Positions 14,474 through 20,245 of a DNA stretch of 20,245 nt are shown piece after piece. The notes beneath the pieces were generated by a model. The model saw only the letters and a program-made list of their open reading frames with translations, did no database searches and was not told the origin of the DNA. The translations under genes and the position numbers were made by a program. Numbering within the stretch: position 1 is the first letter of the stretch; every line of letters starts with the position of its first letter. The stretch is from the NCBI GenBank assembly GCA_002409455.1, contig DHNI01000037.1, positions 1,149 through 21,393 of the forward strand. Reading direction: 5' to 3'. The stretch is from Firmicutes bacterium UBA5420 (GTDB lineage: Bacteria > Bacillota > Limnochordia > Darwinibacteriales > Darwinibacteriaceae).

Positions 14474-14917
14474 ATGCACAAAGCATTCATGCAAGAGGCA
14501 TTAGCAGAGGCTTATCTGGCATTAGCTCAGGGAGAAGTGCCCATTGGTGCGGTTGTGGTTTTGGACGGAAAAATTATCGGACGAGGCCATAATCTCAGAG
14601 AAACCAGAAATGATCCTACAGCCCACGCGGAGATTTTGGCCATTCAGGAGGCGGCTAAATACTCTAAGAGGTGGCGCTTGACGAATGCCACCCTATATGT
14701 TACTCTAGAACCCTGTCCCATGTGTGCAGGAGCCATTGTAAATGCTCGTCTGCAAAGGTTGGTTTTTGGAGCGTATGACCCCAAGGCGGGGGCGGTGACT
14801 TCTCTGATGAATCTTGTGCAAGACAAGCGGCTCAACCACTTCGTAGAAGTCTATGATGGTATCTGCCAACGTGAATGTGCTGAGCTACTCCAGGTGTTTT
14901 TCCAGGAGTTGCGCTAG
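14474..14917 (+). CDS. tadA: tRNA adenosine(34) deaminase TadA
   Basis: This enzyme converts A34 of tRNA-Arg(ACG) to inosine, which lets it read CGU, CGC and CGA. At 147 residues it is of normal length. The zinc and catalytic residues of the cytidine deaminase fold are present: His51 and Glu53 in THAEILAIQEA, and Cys81 and Cys84 in EPCPMCAGAI. ATG 14474 follows GGAGAG by 6 nt; an in-frame upstream TTG at 14456 has no SD. It is followed 10 nt later by two tRNA-Ser genes with no terminator in between, so they may share a transcript. In B. subtilis tadA also sits just before the SRP RNA gene and dnaX. Confidence 0.96.
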   Translation: MHKAFMQEALAEAYLALAQGEVPIGAVVVLDGKIIGRGHNLRETRNDPTAHAEILAIQEAAKYSKRWRLTNATLYVTLEPCPMCAGAIVNARLQRLVFGAYDPKAGAVTSLMNLVQDKRLNHFVEVYDGICQRECAELLQVFFQELR

Positions 14918-14927
14918 CCACAAGCGA

Positions 14928-15017
14928 GGAGAGGTGACAGAGTGGCCGAATGTGGCGGTCTCGAAAACCGTTGGGCGTGTAAGCGTCCCGTGGGTTCAAA
15001 TCCCACCCTCTCCGCCA
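14928..15017 (+). tRNA. tRNA-Ser (anticodon CGA)
   Basis: The acceptor stem GGAGAGG/CCTCTCC, discriminator G and an encoded CCA are present. The anticodon stem GCGGT/ACCGT encloses loop CTCGAAA with anticodon CGA at 14962-14964, which reads UCG. A long variable arm and the T arm GTGGG-TTCAAAT-CCCAC are typical of class II serine tRNA. Confidence 0.96.
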
Positions 15018-15041
15018 GATCATAACAAACGAATGAAATAT

Positions 15042-15134
15042 GGAGAGATGCTGGAGTATGGCTGAACAGGCACGACTGGAAATCGTGTAGGGGTGATGAG
15101 CCCCTCGAGGGTTCGAATCCCTCTCTCTCCGCCA
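15042..15134 (+). tRNA. tRNA-Ser (anticodon GGA)
   Basis: The acceptor stem GGAGAGA/TCTCTCC, G and an encoded CCA are present. The anticodon stem CACGA/TCGTG encloses CTGGAAA with anticodon GGA at 15078-15080, which reads UCC and UCU. The variable arm is GGGG-TGATGAG-CCCC and the T arm GAGGG-TTCGAAT-CCCTC. It lies 24 nt after the first tRNA-Ser and was probably processed from the same precursor. Confidence 0.96.
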
Positions 15135-15145
15135 TTGGAAACAAG

Positions 15146-15177
15146 TCCGAACCCTCACTGAGGTGTTCGGATTTTTT
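15146..15177 (+). terminator. intrinsic terminator after the tRNA-Ser pair
   Basis: TCCGAAC-CCTC pairs with GAGG-T-GTTCGGA around a 3-nt loop, with one bulge, followed by TTTTTT. It ends the tadA/tRNA unit 12 nt past the second tRNA. Confidence 0.9.
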
Positions 15178-15226
15178 GGAAGGTAATTTCGTCCAGGAGT
15201 ATGGATCTTTGCGTGGAAGCAAATCT

Positions 15227-15256
15227 TGAATTTTTACCCCCTGCATGGAAATGCTA
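15227..15256 (+). promoter_or_regulatory. candidate forespore (sigma-G/F type) promoter
   Basis: TGAATT (15227-15232), a 17-bp spacer and AATGCTA (15250-15256) resemble the sigma-G consensus TGNATA / CATNNTA, with one mismatch in each box. It lies about 35 nt upstream of the DUF1657 start, in a 115-nt gap after a terminator that needs some promoter. The match is suggestive only. Confidence 0.35.
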
Positions 15257-15292
15257 TCTATGGAAAGATAAAGGCATTGAAGGAGGGTAAAG

Positions 15293-15493
15293 ATGACAAC
15301 CAAGACAAGGATCGAGCAGACAGTGGCCGGAGCCCATTCCCTTGCGGGACAGCTCAAGTCCTGTGCCATGGATACAGATGTTCCGGCTGTCCAGGATATG
15401 TACAATGGCATGGTGCAGCAAATTGAGGACATGATTCCTAAGCTTCAGGGTCGGCTCAAACACGTTCAGAAGGAAGAGCCACAATATCAGTAA
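15293..15493 (+). CDS. DUF1657 family protein, sporulation-associated
   Basis: A 66-residue soluble protein with no membrane segment. It resembles DUF1657 along its length: TRIEQTVAGAHSLAGQL at the start, an amphipathic helical middle, and the family-typical end LKHVQKEEPQY. DUF1657 genes are found in spore formers, often near spoVA-type operons, and their molecular role is not known. ATG 15293 has AAGGAGGG 5 nt upstream, a strong site. It stands alone here, between the tRNA terminator and the SRP RNA promoter, so it is probably its own transcription unit; no clear terminator follows. The link to sporulation rests on family distribution and on a possible sigma-G-like promoter. Confidence 0.72.
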   Translation: MTTKTRIEQTVAGAHSLAGQLKSCAMDTDVPAVQDMYNGMVQQIEDMIPKLQGRLKHVQKEEPQYQ

Positions 15494-15541
15494 AAGCCCA
15501 GCTTGTGGCCTGTGAGTTTGGAGACGTTCAGGTGTGACATC

Positions 15542-15570
15542 TTGACACTTGGGATGATGTTCAGTATAAT
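15542..15570 (+). promoter_or_regulatory. perfect consensus sigma-A promoter for SRP RNA
   Basis: TTGACA (15542-15547), a 17-bp spacer and TATAAT (15565-15570) are an exact consensus match. The predicted start, 7 nt after the -10 box, falls at the first base of the RNA's closing helix. Confidence 0.92.
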
Positions 15571-15576
15571 TATTTT

Positions 15577-15843
15577 GTCGTGCTAGACGGGGAGGTAGCG
15601 GTGCCCTGTACCCGCAATCCGCTGTAGCGGGGTCGAATTCCTATTTGAGGATTGGTTTTGTGGAGTCTGGTTTAGGCAAGTGGTGTTGACGATTGGGTCT
15701 TACGCAATAGGAATCCATGAATCCCGTCAGGTCTGGAAGGAAGCAGCGGTAAGTGGAAGCTCCTATGTGCCGTGAGGGTGCCTGGTTCGAGCTAACTACC
15801 TAAATATCGTCTGGAAGACCATTTTCGAGGATAGGTGCACGAC
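15577..15843 (+). ncRNA. ffs: signal recognition particle RNA, long (Bacillus/archaeal-like) form
   Basis: This is the RNA scaffold of the particle that, with Ffh, targets secretory proteins to the membrane. The 5' GTCGTGC pairs with the 3' GCACGAC, and a T run follows from 15845, so the ends are well defined at about 267 nt. The 5' region with GACGGGGAGGTAGCGGTGCC and the apical domain (GGTCTGGAAGGAAGCAGC, about 15731-15748, with the GGAA loop and AGCAG internal loop) match the B. subtilis scRNA pattern. The long form includes an Alu domain, unlike the 4.5S RNA of E. coli. It has its own perfect promoter and sits directly upstream of dnaX, as scr does in B. subtilis. Confidence 0.95.
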
Positions 15844-15946
15844 ATTTTTTTATGTGCAAATTTAGGTTGCGGTGATTGAAAGGACTTTAGTCTGACTGTC
15901 GAGAAAACATAAAGGGAAACAGGGAGAAGAATGGGAGGGACAATTC

Positions 15947-17605
15947 TTGGCTTATGTCTCGTTATATAGAAAGTGGAGACCACTGGGTTTTAGCGATGTG
16001 GTGGGGCAGGATACGATTGTAAAGACGCTCGAGAATAGTCTCAACAATCGGCGGATTTCCCATGCCTATCTTTTCACCGGCCCCCGCGGGACAGGTAAGA
16101 CGACCGTGGCGAGAATTCTAGCCAAAGGGCTGAACTGTCAATCTGGCCCCACAGCTACACCCTGTGGTAAATGCAGAGAGTGCCAGACGATTACAGAGGG
16201 AACGTCCTTGAATGCTATTGAAATTGACGGAGCCTCCAATCGAGGAATTGATGACGTCCGTGATCTCCGTAGCCAAGTGCAGTTCGCTCCTATTAATGCT
16301 GCGTATAAAGTCTACATAATTGATGAAGTTCATATGCTGACTACGGAGGCGTTTAATGCGCTTTTAAAGACGCTTGAGGAGCCTCCTGCCCATGTAGTCT
16401 TCATTTTTGCTACTACAGATCCGCATCGTCTGCCGCCTACAATTTTGTCCCGTGTTCAGCGCTTTGACTTTGTTAGGTTTTCTGAGCAGTCTATGGTGGA
16501 GCGCATGGAGACCGTGGCCCAGGGTGAGGGCCTCAAAGTCGATCTAGAGGCGCTACGTCTAATTGCCCAACACGCTGCAGGGGGCATGCGTGACGCCCTT
16601 AGTATCTTAGAGAAATGTGCTGCCTTTGCAGAGGAGATCACGGCCGATGCGGTAGTAGAGGTGCTTGGGATTGCGCCACAAGATCAGGTAGACTCGTTTA
16701 CGACGTATATTCTAGACGATGCTAAGCCTGAAGCGCTGCAGATCATTCATGATTTGCATAATCAGGGAAGAGATCTGAGCCAATTTGCTCTTAGCGTAGT
16801 TGCCAAATTGCGGCAAGATATTCTAAGCGGCGCTAGAAAAGATGAACAGTTAGAGCTCCGCGCCATTGAGCAGCTGTCGGAAACTGTTCGGGAGATGCGC
16901 TTTGCATCTGATCCCCGCATTGCATTGGAATTGGCCGTGTTAAAGATTGCTGTACCTAGATTTGCTGCAACTAGTAGTGACATGGGTGAACTTGAGGGCA
17001 AAGTGCGCAACCTTGAGGCGGAAATTTCCAAGCTGCAAACGCTACTGGCGAAGGAGAAAGCGGGTTCTTCTGGAAAGGTGTCTAGTGTCCAGGCTTCTAG
17101 AAGGCAGATTCCTAGTGCTAATGATGCGGAACGATCAGCCTATGTATTAGAGATTTGGACCGACTATCTCAAGGGCCTTCGCGATGAACGTTTGATGCAG
17201 TGCGAAGCTTTTCTCAAAGAAGGAACACCTATAGAAGTAGTTGATGACAATGTTGTTGTCGCTTTCCCACGGGATCGAGGATTCCACAAAGCCAGTATTG
17301 AACAGGATAGCCACCGCGAACCGGCGGAGCGGGTTCTGTCGAAATTAATGGGTAGGCAGGTGCGATTTCGATGTGTGTTTCAAGATGAAACTGCGAGTGC
17401 GCCCCGCCAGGTGGCGGCAGAGGGAGCAAAGCCAGAAAAACAACCGTCAAAGCGAAAGCGTCAACAGAAGCAAGCGACAGTTAGCCCAGAATCAGGGGTG
17501 GCATCTGAACAACCAAAGGGAGAGGACATTGCTGCGGAAGAGTTTCTAAGAGCAAGCATGGAGACCTTTGGGGGGAAGATCATCTCAAAACCCAAGGAAA
17601 ACTAA
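15947..17605 (+). CDS. dnaX: DNA polymerase III subunit gamma/tau
   Basis: The clamp-loader ATPase of the replisome, 552 residues. The AAA+ core has Walker A GPRGTGKTT from residue 45; the zinc site Cys64, Cys73, Cys76 and Cys79 is at the same numbers as in E. coli; DEVHMLTTEAFNALLKTLEEPP is the Walker B region (split here as DEVHMLTTEAF and LLKTLEEPP in two halves), and ATTDPHRLPPTILSR holds sensor 1 and the Arg finger. Domain III follows; a short charged linker (Lys/Gln-rich near 490-510) and a tau-type C-terminus close the protein. TTG 15947 has GGGAGG 8 nt upstream. No A-rich slippery heptamer for gamma formation is seen. It starts an operon with ybaB (18 nt downstream) and recR. The gap from SRP RNA to dnaX (15852-15946) shows no clear promoter. 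Confidence 0.97.
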   Translation: MAYVSLYRKWRPLGFSDVVGQDTIVKTLENSLNNRRISHAYLFTGPRGTGKTTVARILAKGLNCQSGPTATPCGKCRECQTITEGTSLNAIEIDGASNRGIDDVRDLRSQVQFAPINAAYKVYIIDEVHMLTTEAFNALLKTLEEPPAHVVFIFATTDPHRLPPTILSRVQRFDFVRFSEQSMVERMETVAQGEGLKVDLEALRLIAQHAAGGMRDALSILEKCAAFAEEITADAVVEVLGIAPQDQVDSFTTYILDDAKPEALQIIHDLHNQGRDLSQFALSVVAKLRQDILSGARKDEQLELRAIEQLSETVREMRFASDPRIALELAVLKIAVPRFAATSSDMGELEGKVRNLEAEISKLQTLLAKEKAGSSGKVSSVQASRRQIPSANDAERSAYVLEIWTDYLKGLRDERLMQCEAFLKEGTPIEVVDDNVVVAFPRDRGFHKASIEQDSHREPAERVLSKLMGRQVRFRCVFQDETASAPRQVAAEGAKPEKQPSKRKRQQKQATVSPESGVASEQPKGEDIAAEEFLRASMETFGGKIISKPKEN

Positions 17606-17623
17606 GAAAGTGAGGTGGCTTTT

Positions 17624-17950
17624 ATGGGAATGAACATGCAGAAAATGATGCGCCAGATGCAAAAAATGCAGGCTGATTTGGAGAAGGTGCAAGCCGAACT
17701 AGGGGAGATGACAGTAGAAGGAACCGCCGGGGGCGGAGTGATCACCGTGATTGTCACGGGGCACCAAGATGTGAAGGAGATTAAGATCCAACCGGATGCA
17801 GTGGATCCCGAAGATGTGGAAATGCTCGAAGACCTTATTCTAGCTGCTATCAATGATGGATTGCGCAAATCGCGAGAACTGTCGGCTAGTGAACTTGAAA
17901 AGGTAACTGGCAAAGTGAATCTTCAAGGATTACCTCCCGGACTATTCTAA
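17624..17950 (+). CDS. ybaB: YbaB/EbfC family nucleoid-associated protein
   Basis: A 108-residue small DNA-binding protein that works as a dimer. The Met/Gln-rich N-terminal helix (MQKMMRQMQKMQADLEK) and the core TVEGTAGGGVITV, with KEIKIQPDAVDPEDVEMLEDL in the family pattern, are clear. ATG 17624 is preferred, with GAGGTGG about 6 nt upstream; an in-frame GTG at 17615 overlaps that SD. Its stop TAA shares a base with the recR ATG (TAATG), so recR is translationally coupled. The dnaX-ybaB-recR order is conserved over much of the bacteria and links the protein to replication and repair. Confidence 0.95.
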   Translation: MGMNMQKMMRQMQKMQADLEKVQAELGEMTVEGTAGGGVITVIVTGHQDVKEIKIQPDAVDPEDVEMLEDLILAAINDGLRKSRELSASELEKVTGKVNLQGLPPGLF

Positions 17951-18546
17951 TGGCACGTTACCCTAAACCTATGGCTCGTTTAATTGAAGAATTAGTGCGC
18001 TTGCCAGGGGTTGGACCAAAGACAGCGCAGCGCTTGGCGTTTTTTTTGATCAGCCAGACGCCTGCGGAAGTGCAAAGTCTGGCGGAATCAATCGTGCAGG
18101 CTAAGCAACGCATCATTTATTGCTCCCAGTGCTTCCATTTAACTGAGGAGGATCCCTGCGCGATTTGTTCCAATTCAAAACGGAACAAGAACTTTATCTG
18201 CGTGGTAGAGGAGCCCCGGGATGTGATTGCCATGGAACGCACAAAGAGTTTCGATGGCATATACCATGTCTTGCATGGATCGATTTCTCCTTTGGAAGGA
18301 ATCGGGCCCAATGATCTAAAGGTTAAAGAGTTAGTGGCTAGAATTGGCCCCGATGTAGAAGAAGTGGTATTAGCCACCGATCCTAACGTTGAGGGGGAGG
18401 CCACAGCTATGTATCTGGCTCGTTTGCTTAAACCCATTGGTGTCAAAGTGACTAGAATGGCCCATGGGATGCCAGTGGGCAGCGATCTAGAATACGTTGA
18501 TGAAGTGACGTTATCGAAGGCGCTAGAGGGGCGTCGTGAGTTGTAA
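17950..18546 (+). CDS. recR: recombination mediator RecR
   Basis: A 198-residue protein of the RecF(O)R pathway; RecR rings load RecA onto SSB-coated gaps and help gap repair. The helix-hairpin-helix LPGVGPKTAQRLA is followed by a zinc finger with Cys58, Cys61, Cys70 and Cys73 (CSQC, CAIC) and a Toprim domain (ICVVEEPRDV, YHVLHGSISPLEGIGP, LATDPNVEGEATA). Length and motifs are entirely normal. An uninterrupted run of eight T (18040-18047) encodes the AFFL part of the first domain and is a possible slippage site. Confidence 0.97.
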   Translation: MARYPKPMARLIEELVRLPGVGPKTAQRLAFFLISQTPAEVQSLAESIVQAKQRIIYCSQCFHLTEEDPCAICSNSKRNKNFICVVEEPRDVIAMERTKSFDGIYHVLHGSISPLEGIGPNDLKVKELVARIGPDVEEVVLATDPNVEGEATAMYLARLLKPIGVKVTRMAHGMPVGSDLEYVDEVTLSKALEGRREL

Positions 18547-18586
18547 CTTTGACAATTTTCTTAGGAATAAGCCACCTTGTTTTGAG

Positions 18587-18606
18587 TAATACTAAACCAA
18601 GTATTA
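18587..18606. repeat. inverted repeat upstream of yaaL
   Basis: TAATACT and AGTATTA form a perfect 7-bp inverted repeat around a 6-nt centre (aaacca). No T run follows, so it is not a terminator. It overlaps a weak promoter-like pair, TTGAGT (18582-18587) and TATAGA (18605-18610) with 17-bp spacing, and could be an operator or an mRNA hairpin. Confidence 0.4.
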
Positions 18607-18626
18607 TAGAAGATGGGGTGGTTTTT

Positions 18627-18893
18627 TTGGCTCACAAGACGTCTGGAAGGTTTTGGGAGTTGGCCAGTAAGTGGCTTGATGATGCAGAGGATGACCTGCC
18701 CTCAGAATCGAATCAAGAAACGCCAGAAGAATTCTTTGCGATGGTCAATACCGCTAAGCAGGAGTGGCTTAGTGCGCAAAGTTATTTTAACCACGCGACC
18801 GAACCAGAATTAGTGGATCACGCCATTCTCTCTCTGCAGGCGGCGGAGCGTAAGTACATGTATTGGCTGAAACGAATGAAAGATTCTCAATAG
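18627..18893 (+). CDS. yaaL: DUF2508 family protein (YaaL)
   Basis: An 88-residue soluble helical protein of unknown function. The second half matches the YaaL/DUF2508 pattern: NTAKQEWLSAQSYFNHATEP, then AERKYMYWLKRMK. The N-terminal part is longer and more acidic (DDAEDDLPSESNQETPEEF) than B. subtilis YaaL (about 74 residues). TTG 18627 follows GGGGTGG and a run of T; the frame stays open upstream to 18549, but that part overlaps leader sequence and an inverted repeat and does not look coding. A GTG at 18619 is another possible start. Its place between recR and bofA is the same as in B. subtilis and supports the call. Confidence 0.8.
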   Translation: MAHKTSGRFWELASKWLDDAEDDLPSESNQETPEEFFAMVNTAKQEWLSAQSYFNHATEPELVDHAILSLQAAERKYMYWLKRMKDSQ

Positions 18894-18902
18894 GTACAAG
18901 GG

Positions 18903-18931
18903 GCATAATCAGACAAAAAACACCATAGTAT
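18903..18931 (+). promoter_or_regulatory. candidate mother-cell (sigma-E type) promoter for bofA
   Basis: GCATAAT (18903-18909) and CATAGTAT (18924-18931), 14 nt apart, resemble the sigma-E elements (ATA-rich -35, CATACANT -10). bofA is a sigma-E gene in B. subtilis. The -10 region is also part of the odd palindrome CATAGTATG, so the resemblance could be coincidence. Confidence 0.3.
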
Positions 18932-18965
18932 GTTCATGAGGACGAACCTAAGTGAGGTGAACCGC

Positions 18966-19226
18966 ATGGACTTTCTAGTGATCGTCGCCTACGTTGCTGG
19001 TGTCTTGATTTTATACGCGCTTGGGAAGATGCTACTGATTCCTCTGCGAAACATTTTTCATCTTGTTGTGAATGCAGTCATCGGCGGCGGGGTACTACTA
19101 GTGATCAACTTTATTGGTGGCTTTTGGGGATTTGTAGTGGGAGTCAATCCCATTACTGCTTTGGTAGTGGGCCTATTAGGCGTGCCTGGCGTGATCTTGA
19201 TTATCGCCTTACGCCTGATTTTGTGA
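18966..19226 (+). CDS. bofA: pro-sigma-K processing inhibitor BofA
   Basis: An 86-residue integral membrane protein. In B. subtilis BofA, with SpoIVFA, holds the SpoIVFB protease inactive in the outer forespore membrane until the forespore signals, which delays sigma-K activation. Two to three hydrophobic segments are visible, the first at residues 3-20. The family core NFIGGFWGFVVGVNP and ITALVVGLLGVPGVIL is well conserved. ATG 18966 follows GAGGTGA by about 6 nt; an upstream in-frame ATG at 18930 would add 12 polar residues before the membrane segment and has no SD. No terminator follows: its last 18 nt overlap the end of the opposing SRAP gene. Confidence 0.94.
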   Translation: MDFLVIVAYVAGVLILYALGKMLLIPLRNIFHLVVNAVIGGGVLLVINFIGGFWGFVVGVNPITALVVGLLGVPGVILIIALRLIL

Positions 19227-19874
19227 TTGCCAATCGCTAGGCAAGATGCATGCCGCGTCGTTGTTTTTGGGAGAATTGACGAACGTACTAACGCGATGGT
19301 ATTTAAAGAGTCTCTCTTCTTGATCAGGAAGTAGGTTTTGTAGTTGCGCGAAGGGAGTAGAGCTTAACCAGAGCCGTTCGCAATCCGGAGTGAGAATCAG
19401 TGGCATGCGATGGTGTATGGGTTTCAAGGCGGATGTGGCATTTTGAGTGATGATGGTGCAGCTCGGGGCTGTGTTGTCATCCCAGAGGCCTGCAAAGGCA
19501 AAAGGCTCTCCTTGATCTAATGTAATATATACTGGGTATTTCGTCGAGCCTTCTTGTACCCACTCGAAAAAACCGTCAGCAATAATGAGACAGCGCCTGT
19601 CATTCACAAGCCTTCGAAAAGTCGGCTTGTCTGCGATCGTCTCAAGTCGCGCATTAATGAGCGGCGATCTACTTTGGGGCTGCTTTTGCCATGGCGTTAC
19701 TAGGCCCCAACGCATATGTAATACTGTACGTGTTTCTTCATGTGATACTAATGTCATTACCTGTTGCGTTGGCGCAATATTGTAGCTTGGAGCATACTGG
19801 AAATCGGATGCTTGAAGTGCAAACCGCTCGATAAGCTGGTGGAACGGAGTATGTAACGTGAATCTTCCACACAT
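19209..19874 (-). CDS. SRAP-domain DNA-protein crosslink protein (YedK/HMCES family)
   Basis: A 221-residue protein that bonds covalently to abasic sites in single-stranded DNA and shields them. After removal of Met1, Cys2 (MCGRFTLHTP) becomes the N-terminal nucleophile. The remaining active-site motifs are present: NIAPTQ, INARLETI, the Glu in GFFEW, and HHRMPLIL with the key His. ATG 19874 has a perfect AGGAGGTG upstream. It is convergent with bofA, overlapping it by 18 nt. In B. subtilis bofA is followed directly by an rRNA operon, so this gene looks like an insertion into a conserved block. No LexA-like box (GAAC-N4-GTTC) was found upstream. Confidence 0.95.
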   Translation of the reverse strand: MCGRFTLHTPFHQLIERFALQASDFQYAPSYNIAPTQQVMTLVSHEETRTVLHMRWGLVTPWQKQPQSRSPLINARLETIADKPTFRRLVNDRRCLIIADGFFEWVQEGSTKYPVYITLDQGEPFAFAGLWDDNTAPSCTIITQNATSALKPIHHRMPLILTPDCERLWLSSTPFAQLQNLLPDQEERLFKYHRVSTFVNSPKNNDAACILPSDWQSQNQA

Positions 19875-19953
19875 GTGAACACCTCCTCTTACTGATGATT
19901 CGCCGTTCTATGAAGGATCTCCTGGGGAACAAGAAATTATTCGCGTTTGCCTG

Positions 19954-19983
19954 TTGACACATGATGTTGTCCCATGATAGTAT
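19954..19983 (+). promoter_or_regulatory. candidate first rrn promoter (P1)
   Basis: TTGACA (19954-19959), an 18-bp spacer and TAGTAT (19978-19983; four of six matches). It points right toward the presumed rRNA genes, out of a region with no plus-strand gene. Its use is inferred from position. Confidence 0.5.
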
Positions 19984-20161
19984 ACAACTTGTCGCCGGTC
20001 ACGAGATTTGCAGAACAGGTCTCGACCAACACATTGAGCTGGCGCTGACGGGCGAAGACTACAATCTGGAAGTGCGTACAATATTCTTGTCATGGTCTCA
20101 ATGTTAGCGCTCTTACCAAACCAGTAAGAATCTGGAAGAGTCGAAATGACTGCAGACAAGG
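19984..20161 (+). other. non-coding stretch between the putative rrn promoters
   Basis: About 180 nt without a credible gene on either strand; the minus-strand frame covering it lacks an SD and any family resemblance. CGAGA and TCTCG near 20002-20024 could form a weak stem. Nothing else was identified. Confidence 0.5.
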
Positions 20162-20191
20162 TTGACAAACCACTTTGGATTGTGCTATGAT
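20162..20191 (+). promoter_or_regulatory. candidate main rrn promoter (P2)
   Basis: TTGACA (20162-20167), an 18-bp spacer and TATGAT (20186-20191; five of six matches). Transcription would start near 20198, right at the leader hairpin. Tandem promoters are usual for rRNA operons in Bacillota. Confidence 0.7.
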
Positions 20192-20197
20192 AAAAAA

Positions 20198-20245
20198 GCT
20201 CCCCCAAAAAAGGGGAAGCACGAGAACCTTGAAAACTGAACATTT
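20198..20245 (+). promoter_or_regulatory. presumed rRNA operon leader, cut by the window end
   Basis: A small hairpin (GCT-CCCC pairing with GGGG-A-AGC around an A-rich loop, about 20198-20218) is followed by ACCTTGAAAACTGAACA, which closely resembles the TTGAAAACTGAACA element found in Bacillus-type rRNA leaders and spacers. The 16S rRNA gene should begin soon to the right of the window. The rRNA itself is not in view, so this remains inference. Confidence 0.65.

Noticed and set aside
17040..17470. Programmed frameshift in dnaX to make the short gamma form
   Set aside because: No A AAA AAG-type heptamer or long A run was found in the linker; only short GAAAAAC-like stretches.
19875..19953. 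SOS (LexA) box upstream of the SRAP gene
   Set aside because: No GAAC-N4-GTTC was seen; the GAAC near 19927 has no partner.
19908..20243. 111-codon minus-strand frame at the right end
   Set aside because: It spans the rrn-type promoters and leader, has no SD and no recognisable protein features.
1..20245. Mobile elements, CRISPR arrays, defence or toxin-antitoxin genes
   Set aside because: No repeat-spacer arrays, transposase or integrase motifs, or terminal inverted repeats were seen. The window is core chromosome, and I found no previously undescribed multi-gene system in it.

Overview
The window looks like chromosomal DNA of an endospore-forming member of the Bacillota (Firmicutes), at roughly 50% GC by eye. 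The evidence is two alpha/beta-type small acid-soluble spore proteins, a BofA homologue, a DUF1657 protein, a long Bacillus-type SRP RNA, and strong GGAGG-type ribosome binding sites with many TTG/GTG starts. An exported OmpH/Skp-like protein suggests the cell may have an outer membrane. A diderm spore-former lineage such as Limnochordia would fit; this is inference. No transposase, integrase, phage gene or CRISPR array was seen.

Layout: (1) 1-4586: 3' part of an M42 metallo-aminopeptidase, then on the minus strand a GH65 disaccharide phosphorylase whose end overlaps the start of an exported 5'-nucleotidase-type phosphoesterase. (2) 4716-9993: a tight plus-strand operon of a GT4 glycosyltransferase, a nucleotidyltransferase fused to a degenerate phosphohexomutase-like domain, and a short alpha-glucan phosphorylase, closed by a terminator. 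(3) 10065-12040: a free-methionine-R-sulfoxide reductase and a Ppx/GppA phosphatase, tail to tail and sharing CTAG at their stops. (4) 12114-14387: an Rrf2 regulator with three cysteines behind a perfect consensus promoter, the OmpH-like protein, rubredoxin, a monocluster ferredoxin, and two tandem spore protein genes separated by a strong hairpin. (5) 14409-20245: tadA, tRNA-Ser(CGA), tRNA-Ser(GGA), a DUF1657 gene, SRP RNA, dnaX, ybaB, recR, a DUF2508 gene (yaaL) and bofA, then an opposing SRAP/YedK gene and what looks like the promoter and leader region of an rRNA operon running off the right end.

Region 5 follows the B. subtilis origin-proximal order tadA-scr-dnaX-yaaK-recR-yaaL-bofA-rrnA, so it is an old conserved block with a few local insertions. 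Region 2 together with the GH65 enzyme is a compact sugar-phosphate/alpha-glucan module: phosphorolysis supplies glucose 1-phosphate, the nucleotidyltransferase can activate a sugar 1-phosphate, the GT4 enzyme can transfer the sugar, and the glucan phosphorylase can return glucose 1-phosphate from polymer. The least ordinary protein is the 793-residue nucleotidyltransferase fusion, whose mutase-like half lacks the usual phosphoserine and metal loops. The other main points of interest are the intercistronic terminator between the spore protein genes, the unusually strong rrf2 promoter, and possible sporulation promoters before the DUF1657 gene and bofA.
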